Shown: positions 1 through 10,673, counted from the stretch's first letter. The stretch is 64,000 nucleotides of DNA from Omphalotus guepiniiformis (GCA_028554645.1 JAQOOI010000029.1:90111-154110); one strand, 5' to 3'. Made by a program: numbers and translations. The notes: generated by a model from the sequence alone, not told the origin.

Positions 1-1213
1 GTGTGAATCCGTATTGAGCGAGTAGCTGGGCGTTGCTTAGTGTCTCGCCGTAGGTGTTGAAGACCTCGGATTGAGGGGGGATGAATATATTTGATACCAT
101 CTCGTAGTAGTCTTCTGAGGTCGAATCAATGTCATTAATATGACTGGAGGAAGCTTGGATATCGGCTTCAGGTTCACGGTCGTGCGGGCATTGTTGGAAG
201 GAACCGCATTCGGGACATACTTGGAATTCGCTCTATGAAAGGTTCAGCGGCGGAAGTCGAGAAGTGGAGAAGGGTTAGTACCTCGAGGTGCACATGATGA
301 TCGTAGGTGTGGTTGAATCTGCGATAGAGGAAGACATGCAAAACCACACGTAGCGGTACAAAGATGAGTACGTACGCATCAGCGATAGAAACCATAGATA
401 ACCCATGATATGCGTCGACCATAAACGCTCTTGAAGATACCAAAGCATACGATCGATAAAAACCACGAAGCGTTGGTGTCTCCGTTCCTCTACCCTCTCG
501 AGCGAAATACTGCGAGAAAGTCGGTACGACAGTGTCATGATAAAAGGTTTGAATCTCAGTCTACTTTGTACACAGTGTCAACAAGTCGTATCGGGCCTAG
601 CAAGTAAGAAAAACTCACCAGTAAATCACCCTCCAACCCAGGTGCAGAAAGAATCCTATCAACTTCCGTACCCTTTAAATAGCTCATCGCGGTAATTCCA
701 TCCTGCGAGACTTGGTCATCATCATCATCATCTTCGAGATTCCAGAAAAGCGGAAGATCGACGATTTGTTCTGGGAAAGATTGGATATAACCAAACCACC
801 TCGAGCTACGTCCCTTTGCTCTACAGGTTACATGAGATCAGGAATAGATGACGGGATGAGGGAGTAGAGAAGACCCCTTACATTTCGATATACAGAGCTA
901 GTGAGAGCGTCAGCTGAGCTTCGAGTCCGTATGGTGCTGCGTTGAGTATATGCGCTGCAGAGCATGATTTCACGGAGAGTACAGCTGATTTCGGTATCTT
1001 GACCACTGGAAAACGCGTTTGAACGTAATCTGAACAAGAAATTGAAGGATTCGTACGAGTTATTGAAGGATGGATCGTTTCGTTACGAGAATAAACAGCT
1101 ATTCCAGTCTCATCTGGTTTGAGATATACTCTAGGATCGATTTTGAAGTGATGAAATTTACACCAGTCTAGAAGAACGTTGATTTTCGTTGCAGTGGAGG
1201 AGTGGTCGATCAT
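1..1213 (-). CDS. SET-domain protein-lysine methyltransferase, RKM4/SETD6-like (partial, 3' end off window)
   Basis: Likely SAM-dependent lysine methyltransferase of the SETD6/RKM4/Rubisco-LSMT type. Reading the minus strand from the ATG at 1213, the N-terminus has the family's WCKFHHFKIDP stretch and then IPKSAVLS. The next exon (about 824-619) encodes WFGYIQSFPEQ, PLFWNLEDD and KGTEVD. The following exon encodes LVSSRAFMVDAYHGLSM and ADA; after an intron this joins to FNHTYDHH, giving the conserved ADAFNH core. The last exon before the window edge encodes FNTYGETLSNAQLLAQYGF, the post-core NTYGE/YGF block. Introns lie near 618-540, about 385-329 and 284-236. A further short intron near 1094-1030 is possible, because the frame there carries residues not expected in the family. 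The C-terminal substrate-binding domain lies beyond base 1. Family assignment is strong; the substrate is unknown. Confidence 0.85.
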
Positions 1214-1262
1214 GGTGGAGGCCGCAGGCCTTTGAATGAAACATGAGCAAATAGATGGCTTA

Positions 1263-1278
1263 GGGGGGGGGGGGGGGG
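1263..1278. repeat. 16-nt G homopolymer
   Basis: A run of 16 consecutive G on the plus strand, about 50 bp upstream of the SET-gene ATG. Its length may be wrong through polymerase or sequencing slippage, so reading frames crossing it on either strand are not reliable. Confidence 0.9.
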
Positions 1279-1952
1279 CACTGCCACAATATGAATTTGC
1301 TTCTCTGATCAAGAGGTCCTGGAGGACAGCGAACGACATAAACGACTTCGAGAACGCCGCTGGGTACAAACCTCGTGTCATACAACTCCTTTACGCAAAT
1401 GGCAGCACCGCCGTTGACGTCGTTCTTACCTTTGACGGAGTAGGGAGTTCGAGTTGAGCATCGATATTGATTTCAGAATGGATGGGAGATATTGAGTGAT
1501 TGGAATGAAGATGATGAGGAGGCTTGTGCGGAGGAGAATGCGCTTTGCTTTCTTTCAGTTCTCCTGGGGAGTCGAATATGGATTTATCGTAACAGTTTTT
1601 CTCTCTCTCGATCACTTGTGAGTCCGTTTGTCAATTTCGATATTTTTCTTCTGATTTTGGAGCAGTAATTTATAGCGTGTACTTGGAATGTAGTTGTATC
1701 AAATATTCTTGAAATATCATTTGTCTGCCTTCCTGCGATCAAACTTTTCGAGTCGTCTCATCATGCCACTCGAACAGTCTGAAACGTGTCCTGATTCTCT
1801 ATTGCTTAGAAGCTAGCAGTATTATTCATCCACACCAAGGCTTGGGCTTTGTGAGTTTTTTTCGCTGCTTCGTACATTCGGTATCAAAATATGGCAGGCT
1901 CACACTTGTAACAGTTCCCCTACCTGATTGCCATGGATGTGCCCTTTCACGC
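1279..1952. other. No supportable gene
   Basis: Short open frames exist on both strands at 1236-1615 but show no recognisable family, no clear splice context and no continuation. The remainder is unremarkable non-coding sequence. It probably includes the promoter of the minus-strand SET gene. Confidence 0.5.
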
Positions 1953-2400
1953 AGTCTATGGTGATTTTCAGCACGGGAGTGGTGGGATTGGGCCTACCAA
2001 AGTGAAGGGCGTGGTCGATAGTGGAGGTGTACACAACGTTGCCAATGCGAATGATCTTGAAGGTGAATTTGGAATGGGCCTAGTAGAAGGTGGGTAGGTT
2101 TCTCTTCCTTTTTCTAGTGCTCAAGCAATTTCATCTGGGTTCTACAGCGGCTCTTGGACCCTACTCCGTCGACCGATGAATGCTCGGCAGTATTCATTCA
2201 GGGCGTCAAGTTTAGAGCAGAGCAACCCTGCAGCTTCAAACATGAGTTCGACAAACATTCAGCGTGTAAGTGTTATGCGAGTGTATGCCATCTTTCCTTG
2301 ACAGTATCTCCTTATTAATATGCATCCTTCATTATTAGCGGACGATCGATGAATTACGGACGCAGAACCTGACGTCAAGTCAACTTACCTTCTTCTACCC
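1953..2400 (+). pseudogene. Decayed fragment of the RhoGAP-like gene (copy of about 60630-61090)
   Basis: This stretch aligns by eye along its whole length, in the same orientation, with the 3' part of the RhoGAP-like gene near 60630-61090. Shared words include TCGATAGTGGAGGTG, CCAATGCGAATG, AATGGGCCTAGT, GAAGGTGGGTA, ACCGATGAATGCTC and AACATGAG[CT]TCGACAA, in the same order and with similar spacing, including the intron between them. The first exon piece stays open, but the copy of the second exon runs into an in-frame TGA at the ACCGATGAATGC position. The upstream two thirds of the gene are absent. It is a truncated, diverged duplicate about 59 kb from its source and is not expected to make protein. 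Confidence 0.8.
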
Positions 2401-3190
2401 ATGATGCGGTCGTGTCCAATATACACGACGATACCCTACATCGAAGTACTCGGGATATGGTAGGACGGCAATGAGATGACATATCAAAGGTCGATTACTT
2501 GTTTTTAACCCAAGAACACCTTCCGCTCTTACATGTGAACGCGTCTAGAACAAAGTGATATACCTTTCATGGGGCGACGGAGAGGTAAGAATGGACAATT
2601 ACCCACAAGAGGTGCAAGTATTTTCACGTCAACGTCAAGTGCAGGGCTCGAAGTGGCAGGTTCTATGAAAGCGGAGTCTTCAAGTTTGTTCGACACCCTC
2701 AAGGGTCACATTGGAGTCTGTTATAGTTCATCTATGATGCCAATTGTTTTGTCTTTACCTTAACAGTTAACAGAGCTCACTGTTTACATCGCCTTCATGC
2801 TACTGGTGATCTACGCCACCACATATCCAAGCCGAGCTGTGCGCAATTACGTGCTTGAAACAATGATCTGTCAATGAACTACCCACTCCGCCAAGATGAA
2901 TACCCCAGCAGACCCTGCTCAAGGTCCGATGCACTCAATTGAATCGACATCTATGGATAACCGTACCGCTGGCTGCTCAATTGCTCCTTATTATTAAACG
3001 CCGCTCAATACGGACGTTCTGCAAAGAATATCTTGCCAGCATGAGGAGCGCTTTCAAGTATCAAGACAGGAGCTCTTGATTTATGTTCCCGTTTTAGTTT
3101 TCGGGATGACATAGGTACCGACCTCTCCATTCTATCAAGTTGGCCGAGATCTAACTCAATAAGTTGTAGAGGCATATTTGCGGTACCCCA
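2401..3190. other. No supportable gene
   Basis: One 64-codon frame (2569-2763) has no recognisable motif. I see no splice-linked exons. The right-hand end is the tyrosinase promoter. Confidence 0.5.
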
Positions 3191-3193
3191 TAC

Positions 3194-3204
3194 CATTTAA
3201 AAGG
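3194..3204 (+). promoter_or_regulatory. TATA-like box of the tyrosinase gene
   Basis: The sequence CATTTAAAAGG lies about 80 bp upstream of the tyrosinase ATG at 3280. This spacing suits a core promoter with a roughly 50-nt leader. Assigned by sequence and position only. Confidence 0.45.
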
Positions 3205-3279
3205 GCAACAGCTGCAGCAAGAGAAATCAGCTCCCATCGAGTTCTTCATCTGTTTTCATCTAATCGCCTCAAACCCAAC

Positions 3280-5558
3280 ATGTCTCGTTTTGTCATTACT
3301 GGTGCAAAAGGTGGCTCTTCCGCTGGCGCCGCTGCCCCGAATCGTCTCGAAATCAACGACTTTGTCAAGGTCGAGGATCAGTTCTCGCTCTACGTCCAGG
3401 CGCTGCGTAAGTCCCCGTGCATGCAATAGTACAACCCCCACCTGACACATGGCACCCGACAGAGTCTATCTATTCGAACAAAAGCCAAAGCGAAATAGAT
3501 TCATTCTTCCAGATCGGTGGGATTCACGGCCTGCCCTACGTCTCGTGGGACGGGTCCGGTGAAGCCCCCGTTGACCCCGATGCTTGGGAAGGGTACTGCA
3601 CCCATGGAAATGTCCTGTTCCCGACTTTCCACCGCCCCTACGTTGCTCTCATTGAGGTAAAAATATCTCTCTTCTTTAATTGCCTAAACGCACAGTACTA
3701 ACTCGTTTATCAATCCCCCCCGCCTCCCCCAGCAAGTCATCCAGAATGAAGCCATCAAGATTGCATCAAAGTACACTGTTGACGCTGCGCGCTTCCAGAA
3801 TGCGGCCTTGAATCTCCGTCAGCCGTACTGGGACTGGGCTCACAATGCCGTCCCTCCTGCAGAGGTGATCTCCCTCGACAAGGTCACAATCACCGTTGCG
3901 GATGGGAAGAAGGTATCAGTTGATAACCCCCTCAGGAGGTACACATTCCACCCTATCGATCCGTCGTTCCCGAGCCCGTACAGTCACTGGAAGACGACTT
4001 TGAGGCATCCCAGGGGAACCGGTGCGAATGCGACAGAAAATATCAACGAGCTGAGAAGGTAATTGTCTTATTACCCATGTCTACGCATGTTACCCAGGTC
4101 TTGCTCATTCCTTTCAATTTGTAGCACACTTCGAAGCGTACAGAATCAGCTCACCACTAACACCTTCAACCTGCTCACCCGTGTTCATACCTGGCCTGCT
4201 TTCAGTAACCACACCCCTGGTGATGGTGGAAGTTCCAGCAACAGTTTGGAAGCTATTCATGATGGTGTTCACGTCGACGTCGGAGGGAATGGACAGATGT
4301 CTGATCCTTCGGTTGCAGGTGAGCCAACGTTTCATTTGTTCTTAGCAGTCACTCATCTGTTCGTTCCTAGGATTTGACCCAATTTTCTTTATGCACCATG
4401 CTCAGGTTGACCGTCTGCTTGCTCTCTGGTCAGCTTTGAACCCCGGCGTATGGGTTACCCCTGGCCCAGCGGAAGGCGGATCGTGGACTATCCCAGCTGA
4501 CGCTACTGTGGACGAGAACACCAGTGAGTATTCTGGATATCATATGTGAGGAACGTACTGAATAGGTTGTCATCAGATCTTACGCCATTCTGGAACACTC
4601 AGTCTTCCTACTGGATTTCGTCCAGCGTCCCGGACACGTCTAAGTTCGGCTACACCTATCCTGAATTCAACAATCTCGACATGGGAAACCCAGACGCTGT
4701 AAAAGCAGCAATTGCGAAGGCTGTGAATGATCTCTATGGTGGTCCCGTATTCAGGAATATCCCTACCAACTTCCTGAGTCGACCGTCGAATGTCACAGCT
4801 GCATCAGCATCTGAACCCACCGCTGGCACCGCCACTAGATCTCTTCCCTCGAACACCGGATCTAGCGGTGCGTCTACCACTCACGAAAGTACTGGTGGCG
4901 TTCAGGTGCAGCTCGCCCAAGCATCTACCGATCAACAGGCAGCAGGTCTCTGGGAGTGGACTGCTCGCGTTCGAGTGAAGAAATACGAAGTAGGAGGTAG
5001 CTTTACCGTCCTTTTCTTCCTTGGAGAGGTCCCGCAGGATCCGGAACAGTGGCGCACTAGTTCCAACTTTGTCGGCGCTCATCATGCATTCGTGAACAGG
5101 TGCGTGAATTCAATTGTTCATGACCCCACTTGGAAGATTCGTTATGCTGAATCAAAATTATATTCTTGCAGTTCCGCTAATCGGTGTGCCAACTGTCGTC
5201 GACAGAGGGATATTGAACTCGAAGGATTCGTACATCTCAATGACGGGATTGCGAGGCTTTCAGGGCTTCATTCGCTTCAACCTAACGTTGTTGAACCTTA
5301 CCTTAAGGAAAAACTCCACTGGCGTGTCATCAAAGTTAGTGGCATCATTCGCAGTAAATTGACTATGACTGAACACTGATCTAGGTCTCTGGAGACGTCG
5401 TCGCTACTCCTGAAGTCTCGTCCCTTGAAGTTACTGTTGTCGCTACGCGACTCACTCTTCCTCCTGGCGGAATGTTCCCTGAGCCTAGCGAGACGCAACA
5501 TCATCATGGAATCACGTTTGGACGTGCGGGTGGTTCACGTCATGCGCCTGCGGCCTGA
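3280..5558 (+). CDS. Tyrosinase (polyphenol oxidase) with C-terminal latency domain
   Basis: Type-3 copper oxidase converting monophenols and o-diphenols to quinones for melanin and browning. Eight exons (3280-3406, 3463-3656, 3733-4058, 4125-4318, 4371-4523, 4577-5099, 5172-5334, 5385-5558) join in frame to 617 aa. CuA ligands are visible as GGIHGLPY and [16 protein letters not shown], including the Cys-x-His thioether pair. CuB ligands are HDGVH and [16 protein letters not shown]. There is no signal peptide, as in mushroom tyrosinases made as latent intracellular proenzymes. After about residue 430 comes a Ser/Thr-rich linker, then the C-terminal beta domain (from about residue 455, [11 protein letters not shown]). 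That domain carries a CANC (CxxC) motif like the one used for copper loading in Aspergillus oryzae MelB-type pro-tyrosinases. The next gene downstream is a partial copy of exactly this C-terminal domain. Confidence 0.95.
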
Positions 5559-6076
5559 ATAAAACGCCTTTCCCGCTTTGCAATGCGTAATTCAGAAGTG
5601 TAATTTTCTTCAGTTGTACTATCATGTATTAGCACCTTGTTAGTAAGGTTGATGTTCAAATTCAAATCTTGTGACCCAAGTACTGTATCACCGGGCCAGA
5701 TGTACTTGAGTCTTTCTTCGGATCCGCTTGTCCACTGTTCATCAGTGTTTTAGTCTCAGACATGTCTACTTAGGTACACCTACCCTCTTTCAACAACTTC
5801 AACATGAGCAACATCGCGATGAATGGAAACCACCTCGATGAATCCACCACTGCTCAAGCCAGATCTAATAGCCCATCTACCACCCACAACAAGACCGGCG
5901 ACGCTCATGATCAAGTACAGGCAACAGGTTTCTGGGAGTGGGATGCTCGCATTCGAGTGAATCAATCCGCAGTCGGGGGTCCATTCTCCATCATCTTATT
6001 CCTCGGCGAGATCCCTCAGGATCCATCATCGTGGTCTACTAACCCCAACTATGTCGGAAGTCATTTTGTATACGTG

Positions 6077-6081
6077 ACCAG
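6077..6081. repeat. Left target-site duplication ACCAG
   Basis: ACCAG directly precedes the TGTGAGGGGC LTR end and recurs at 16667-16671 directly after the other LTR end. A 5-bp duplication is typical of Ty3/gypsy integrase. Confidence 0.93.
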
Positions 6082-6144
6082 TGTGAGGGGCACACGCAAT
6101 CAGAACCAGAGCAAGGAAACCGAGAGCCAAAAAAGCCCAACACT
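6082..6144 (-). repeat. 3' LTR, distal 63 bp (split part 2)
   Basis: Identical to 16492-16554 of the intact 5' LTR. Interrupted after AACACT by the nested element at 6145. Confidence 0.93.
6142..6144. repeat. 3-bp target duplication (ACT) of nested element A, left
   Basis: The intact LTR reads AACACTGGGG. Here AACACT precedes the nested element, and ACTGGGG resumes at 11157 after it, giving a 3-bp ACT duplication. An alternative reading with no duplication (element starting CTTGGACTG and ending CGTAA) cannot be excluded. Confidence 0.6.
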
Positions 6145-6154
6145 TGGACTGTCA

Positions 6155-6176
6155 GCCTGCATCACAGGATGCAGGC
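6155..6176 (+). repeat. Perfect 9-bp hairpin at the end of element A
   Basis: GCCTGCATC, four-base loop, GATGCAGGC, ten bases inside the element end. Copy B has the same stem at 16408-16429 with one loop base changed. A subterminal hairpin with a very short terminal tail resembles the 3' hairpin of Helitron-like elements, but no CTRR end is seen. Confidence 0.75.
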
Positions 6177-6231
6177 GGGAACGAATTCAGTTTTGGCAGC
6201 ACATCTGTGCATGCAATACAGACAAAACTGT

Positions 6232-6446
6232 CACTGGACACAATTTAACATAAAATCTGAGAAAATGCTAAACATATATTGAATCAATACCAAAATTTTT
6301 CATCATTTTTTTTGCTACTAATACTAAAATTATGTTCAAATTATAGTAAATTGTATCAACACAATACCTTCATTTCTCCAACATCAAACACAGTTATTTA
6401 CAGTGAACAGATCTTGAACAAATATCAAAAATCATTTATCATAAAT
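6232..6446 (+). repeat. Left arm of ~215-bp inverted repeat in element A
   Basis: Starts CACTGGACACAATTTAACAT and matches the reverse complement of about 10459-10673 with few differences. Both arms share the blocks CTACTAATACTAAAATTATG and AACACAATACCTTCATTTC. Confidence 0.85.
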
Positions 6447-6480
6447 TCCATAAAATCTTATCATTATTTTTGGGAAAAGT

Positions 6481-7172
6481 GTTTAAAATAAATATTGAAT
6501 TTTGGATGCAATTATGTTAATCAAGATCATGATTGTTTCATCATAAAATACAGAGACAAATGGAAAAGGTGTGTGGAAACTATGCTAAAGCAATTCAAAA
6601 TCAATTCAGAATAATAGACAGGATATTACTGTGAACTCATGCCCAACAAATGTGAAACTAATGTTAAATGTTTCTAAAGTAACATTCATGTTTTGCTTGT
6701 GCAAATATACTGAAGATATGCTGAACAAATAAGATATATTCAGAGTTAAATACAGAGAGAAATAGAATAGATGTGTGAAAAATATGCTAAACCAATTTAA
6801 AATTGATTCAGAATAACAGACAGAAAATTACTGTGAACTTATGCTAAACATATGTGAAAGTAATGTTAAATTTCTGATGGTAAAATTTATGTTTTGGTTA
6901 TTCATATATACTAGCTATATGTTGAACAAATAAGAAAACTATGATAAACAGGATCATTTATGTATATAGTCTGTGTATATGGATACAGTTGTACATTAGG
7001 TGAATTCATCTTGCATATCCCATGTGTATACATCCAGGATGCATCTGCATGGACCTAGTAGATGGACACTGATATCTCTGTATACAGAACAGAGGGGTTA
7101 ATATATACAAACTTGTGTACAGAAGGTGTTTCCAAGGTGAGGTATATACAGACAAGGTATACACCCATATAA
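6481..7172 (+). repeat. AT-rich block, first direct copy (second at 8640-9477)
   Basis: About 690 bp of AT-rich DNA without credible coding. It recurs in the same order at 8640-9477, apart from a 138-bp MITE present only in the second copy. Both copies lead into an 11-bp minisatellite array. Confidence 0.85.
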
Positions 7173-8013
7173 ACTCTGTATACACCCTGTATACATGTCA
7201 CCCTGTATACCTGTATACACTCTGTATACACCTGTGTACACCCTGTATACACCCTGTATACACCCTGTATACACCCTGTATGCACTCTGTATGCACTCTG
7301 TATGCACTCTGTATCCACCCTGTATGCACTCTGTATCCACCCTGTATCCACCCTGTATCCACCCTGTATCCACCCTGTATGCACTCTGTATACACTCTGT
7401 ATGCACCCTGTATGCACCCTGTATGCACCCTGTATGCACTCTGTATACACTCTGTATGCACCCTGTATCCACTCTGTATGCACCCTGTATACATCCTGTA
7501 TACACTCTGTATCCAGCCTGACCCTGTATACACCCTGTATACACCCTGTATGCACCCTGTATGCACCCTGTATGCACCCTGTATGCACCCTGTATGCACC
7601 CTGTATGCACCCTGTATACACCCTGTATGCATCCTGTATACACCCTGTATGCACCCTGTATACACCCTGTATACACCCTGTATGCACTCTGTATACACTC
7701 TGTATCCAGCCTGACCCTGTATACACCCTGTATACACTCTGTATACAGGATTATACACCCTGTATACACCCTGTATACACCCTGTATACACTCTGTATAC
7801 ACCCTGTATGCACTCTGTATACACTCTGTATCCAGCCTGACCCTGTATACACTCTGTATACACCCTGTATGCACTCTGTATGCACTCTGTATGCACTCTG
7901 TATCCACCCTGTATCCACTCTGTATCCACCCTGTATCCACCCTGTATCCACCCTGTATGCACTCTGTATACACTCTGTATGCACCCTGTATACATCCTGT
8001 ATACACTCTGTAT
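7173..8013. repeat. 11-bp minisatellite array A1 (CACCCTGTATA family)
   Basis: About 75 tandem 11-bp units, CACCCTGTATA with alternatives at a few positions (ACA/GCA/CCA and CCC/CTC/TCC). A longer higher-order unit is marked by TCCAGCCTGACCCTGTATA, seen near 7513, 7708 and 7833. The unit contains no stop codon on either strand, and 11 is not a multiple of three. All six frames therefore stay open and give artificial repeats such as CIHPVYTLYTP. Confidence 0.95.
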
Positions 8014-8380
8014 CAGTGTTGTCGTTAATGGTAAGACCTTAAGTTGAAGTTAAGCCTTAAGTCCCCTTAAATTGAGGGGTTAACTTGCAGGCCAGTTGAT
8101 GTAGAGCCTTAATTTAACCTTAACATCACATGTGACAATAAATTTTCACTTAGTTTTGTCATTGCTCATAGGACTAACGAAACATTACAGTACATATTGT
8201 GTCTAAATTGAGCTATGGCTGCACAGAGGGCCTTCTCTGGGAGTTTTTTTTCAAAGGAGAGAAACAAAACTGATCACAATATAAGGCATACTGCCTTAAA
8301 TACATCCATCACCACTGGCCAGGTCATATTGCACTTTCTACTGACCACAACTTCTGAGAAATTGACAATGAGTCAGACAG
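8014..8380 (+). mobile_element. Unique 367-bp insert in the minisatellite, possible hAT fragment
   Basis: Non-repetitive sequence interrupting arrays A1 and A2. Its left end CAGTGTTGTCGTTAATGG resembles hAT terminal repeats. No inverted partner is found at the right end and no target duplication is visible, so if hAT it is truncated. It is absent from copy B. Confidence 0.4.
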
Positions 8381-8632
8381 GATTATACATCCTGTATACA
8401 CCCTGTATACACCCTGTATGCACCCTGTATGCACCCTGTATGCACCCTGTATGCACCCTGTATACACCCTGTATGCATCCTGTATACACACTGTATGCAC
8501 CCTGCATACACCCTGTATACACCCTGTATGCACTCTGTATGCACTCTGTATGCACCCTGTATACATCTCACCCTGTATACACCCTGTAGTACACCCTGTA
8601 GACCTGTATACATCCTATATACACTCTATACA
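8381..8632. repeat. 11-bp minisatellite array A2
   Basis: Continuation of the 11-bp repeat after the unique insert; units degenerate at the right end (near 8600-8632). Confidence 0.9.
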
Positions 8633-8639
8633 TTATTTT

Positions 8640-9477
8640 TGAGAAAATTGTTTAAAATAAATATTGAATTTTGGATGCAATTATGTTAATCAAGATCATG
8701 ATTGTTTCATCATAAAATACAGAGACAAATGGAAAAGGTGTGTGGAAACTATGCTAAAGCAATTCAAAATCAATTCAGAATAACAGACAGGATATTACTG
8801 TGAACTTATGCTAAACAAATGTGAAACTAATGTTAAATGTTTCTAAAATAACATTCATGTTTTGCTGGTGCAAATATACTGAAGATATGCTGAACAAATA
8901 AGATATATTCAGAGTTAAATACAGAGAGAAATAGAATAGCACTGCAAACAATTCAATATAAATTCCATGGGAAAATGTTAAAAATATGGTGAAATTACAT
9001 CAAAAGTTTAATTTTTCATGTTATTTCACCATATTGTAATATTTTTCCGTGGGATTTATGTTGAATTCTTGGTGGTGTAGATGTGTGAAAAATATGCTAA
9101 ACCAATTTAAAATTGATCCAGAATAACAGACAGAAAATTACTGTGAACTTATGCTAAACATATGTGAAAGTAATGTTAAATATCTGATGGTAAAATTTAT
9201 GTTTTGGTTGTTCATATATACTGGCTATATGTTAAACAAATAACAAAACTATGGTAAACAGGATCATTTATGTATATAGTCTGTGTATATGGATACAGTT
9301 GTACATTAGGTGAATTCATCTTGCATATCTCATGTGTATACATCCAGGATGCATCTGCATGGACCTAGTAGATGGACACTGATATCTCTGTATACAGAAC
9401 ATAGGGGTTAATATATACAAACTTGCGTACAGAAGATGTTTCCAAGGTGAGGTATATACAGACAAGGTATACACCCA
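8640..9477 (+). repeat. AT-rich block, second direct copy
   Basis: Direct repeat of 6481-7172, differing by scattered substitutions and by the MITE at 8940-9077. Confidence 0.85.
8940..9077 (+). mobile_element. 138-bp CACTA-like MITE, TSD TAG
   Basis: Near-palindromic, beginning CACTGCAAACAATTCAA with a matching inverted end (…GGTG). It is flanked by TAG at 8937-8939 and 9078-9080. The sister block at about 6772 has the empty site AATAGATGTG with one TAG, proving insertion with a 3-bp duplication. CACT-initial ends with a 3-bp duplication fit CACTA/EnSpm non-autonomous elements. No coding capacity. Confidence 0.85.
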
Positions 9478-9801
9478 TATACACTCTGTATACACACTGT
9501 ATACACTCCCACCTGTATACACCCTGTATACACCCTGTATACACCCTGTATACACTCTGTATACACTCTGTATGCACTCTGTATACACCCTGTATGCACT
9601 CTGTATACCCTCTGTATCCACCCTGTATCCACCCTGTATACACTCTGTATACATCCTGTATACATGTCATCCTGTATACCTGTATACACCCTGTACATCT
9701 GTCACCCTGTATACAGACAGTGTGTATACAGGTGTACAGGGTGTATATGGGTGTATACAGGTGTATACAGGTGTATACACATGTGACAGGGTGTATACAT
9801 G
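9478..9801. repeat. 11-bp minisatellite array A3 (resumes at 10416-10449)
   Basis: Third minisatellite stretch of element A, partly in both orientations (CACCCTGTATA, then GGGTGTATACA). Interrupted by the 614-bp element at 9802. Confidence 0.9.
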
Positions 9802-10415
9802 TAGGCTCGCGACCAGCACGTGTCTTAGAAACTATGCCACATGGCATACTCGGACCGACAGTCCGAGAAGCGTTTCGAAGAAACGGCTGGTCTAAACGGT
9901 AGCCATTTTGGCAGGCGCGGCTTTGTGACATTGGACTTAGGCTCAGAACTTCGAATTTTTTGTATTCTTGAGAGCACGAGATTTATGCGTTTTGAAGAAC
10001 ACTGATTCAAATGAGATAGGTGTCAAAAAAAATTGTTTTTTCAAGGTATTTTCGTGCCCGACTTGAAAGAACGAGGGAGCCTGGTGTGGCTCCCACGCTT
10101 AGGTCAAGTGTATTTAGTGTGTTTGATGGGCTGACAGTATCACTTTGCGGGGTCAAAACATTCATATTTTTATGATATAGACTTTTGTGTTCAGCTCAAC
10201 GAGAAACGGCGAATGATATAGGTCACTCAGGAACTTTTTCTTACAAGTTAAAAGCCAGAATTTTTTGAAGTCCAAAGTCACAAACCGTGACCCCGCCAAT
10301 GTGACGACCGTTTGGACCAGTCCCTCCACAATGAGCATCTGTGTTTGTTGTGCAAACAAACCAGATTTGAATGTCTCCAAATATGCTCACGTGGAGGTAA
10401 CTGGTCGCGAGTCTA
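9802..10415. mobile_element. 614-bp MULE-like non-autonomous element, 9-bp TSD
   Basis: Terminal inverted repeats TAG[G/A]CTCGCGACCAG and their complement lie at the two ends. GTATACATG is duplicated at 9793-9801 and 10416-10424. Copy B (near 13652) preserves the empty site with one GTATACATG, so the limits are certain. A 9-bp duplication with inverted ends suggests Mutator-like transposition. No transposase frame is present. Confidence 0.85.
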
Positions 10416-10458
10416 GTATACATGGTGTATACAGGTGTACAGAGTGTATAATTAAAGT

Positions 10459-10673
10459 TTTATGATAAATGATTTTTGATATTTGTTCAACATCTGTTCA
10501 CTGTAAATCACTGTGTTTGATGTTGGAGAAATGAAGGTATTGTGTTGATACAATTTACTATAATTTCAACATAATTTTAGTATTAGTAGCAAAAAAATGA
10601 TGAAAAATTTCCGTATTAATTCAACATATGTTTAGCATTTTCTCACAGATTTTATGTTAAATTTCATCCAGTG
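10459..10673 (-). repeat. Right arm of ~215-bp inverted repeat in element A
   Basis: Reverse complement of 6232-6446, ending ATCCAGTG. Confidence 0.85.

Noticed and set aside
6279..6491. Frames of about 70 residues in AT-rich DNA (also 16094-16306)
   Set aside because: They are mirror copies in a transposable element arm, rich in Asn/Lys/Tyr as expected of AT-rich non-coding DNA, and have no start context.
7055..8613. Long open frames of 60-302 residues over the repeats, on both strands
   Set aside because: They are produced by an 11-bp tandem repeat with no stop in any frame. All six frames are open together and the peptides are pure repeat translations.
7173..8632. CRISPR-like or telomeric array
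   Set aside because: Units are contiguous with no spacers, the organism is a eukaryote, and the unit is not a TTAGGG-type repeat.
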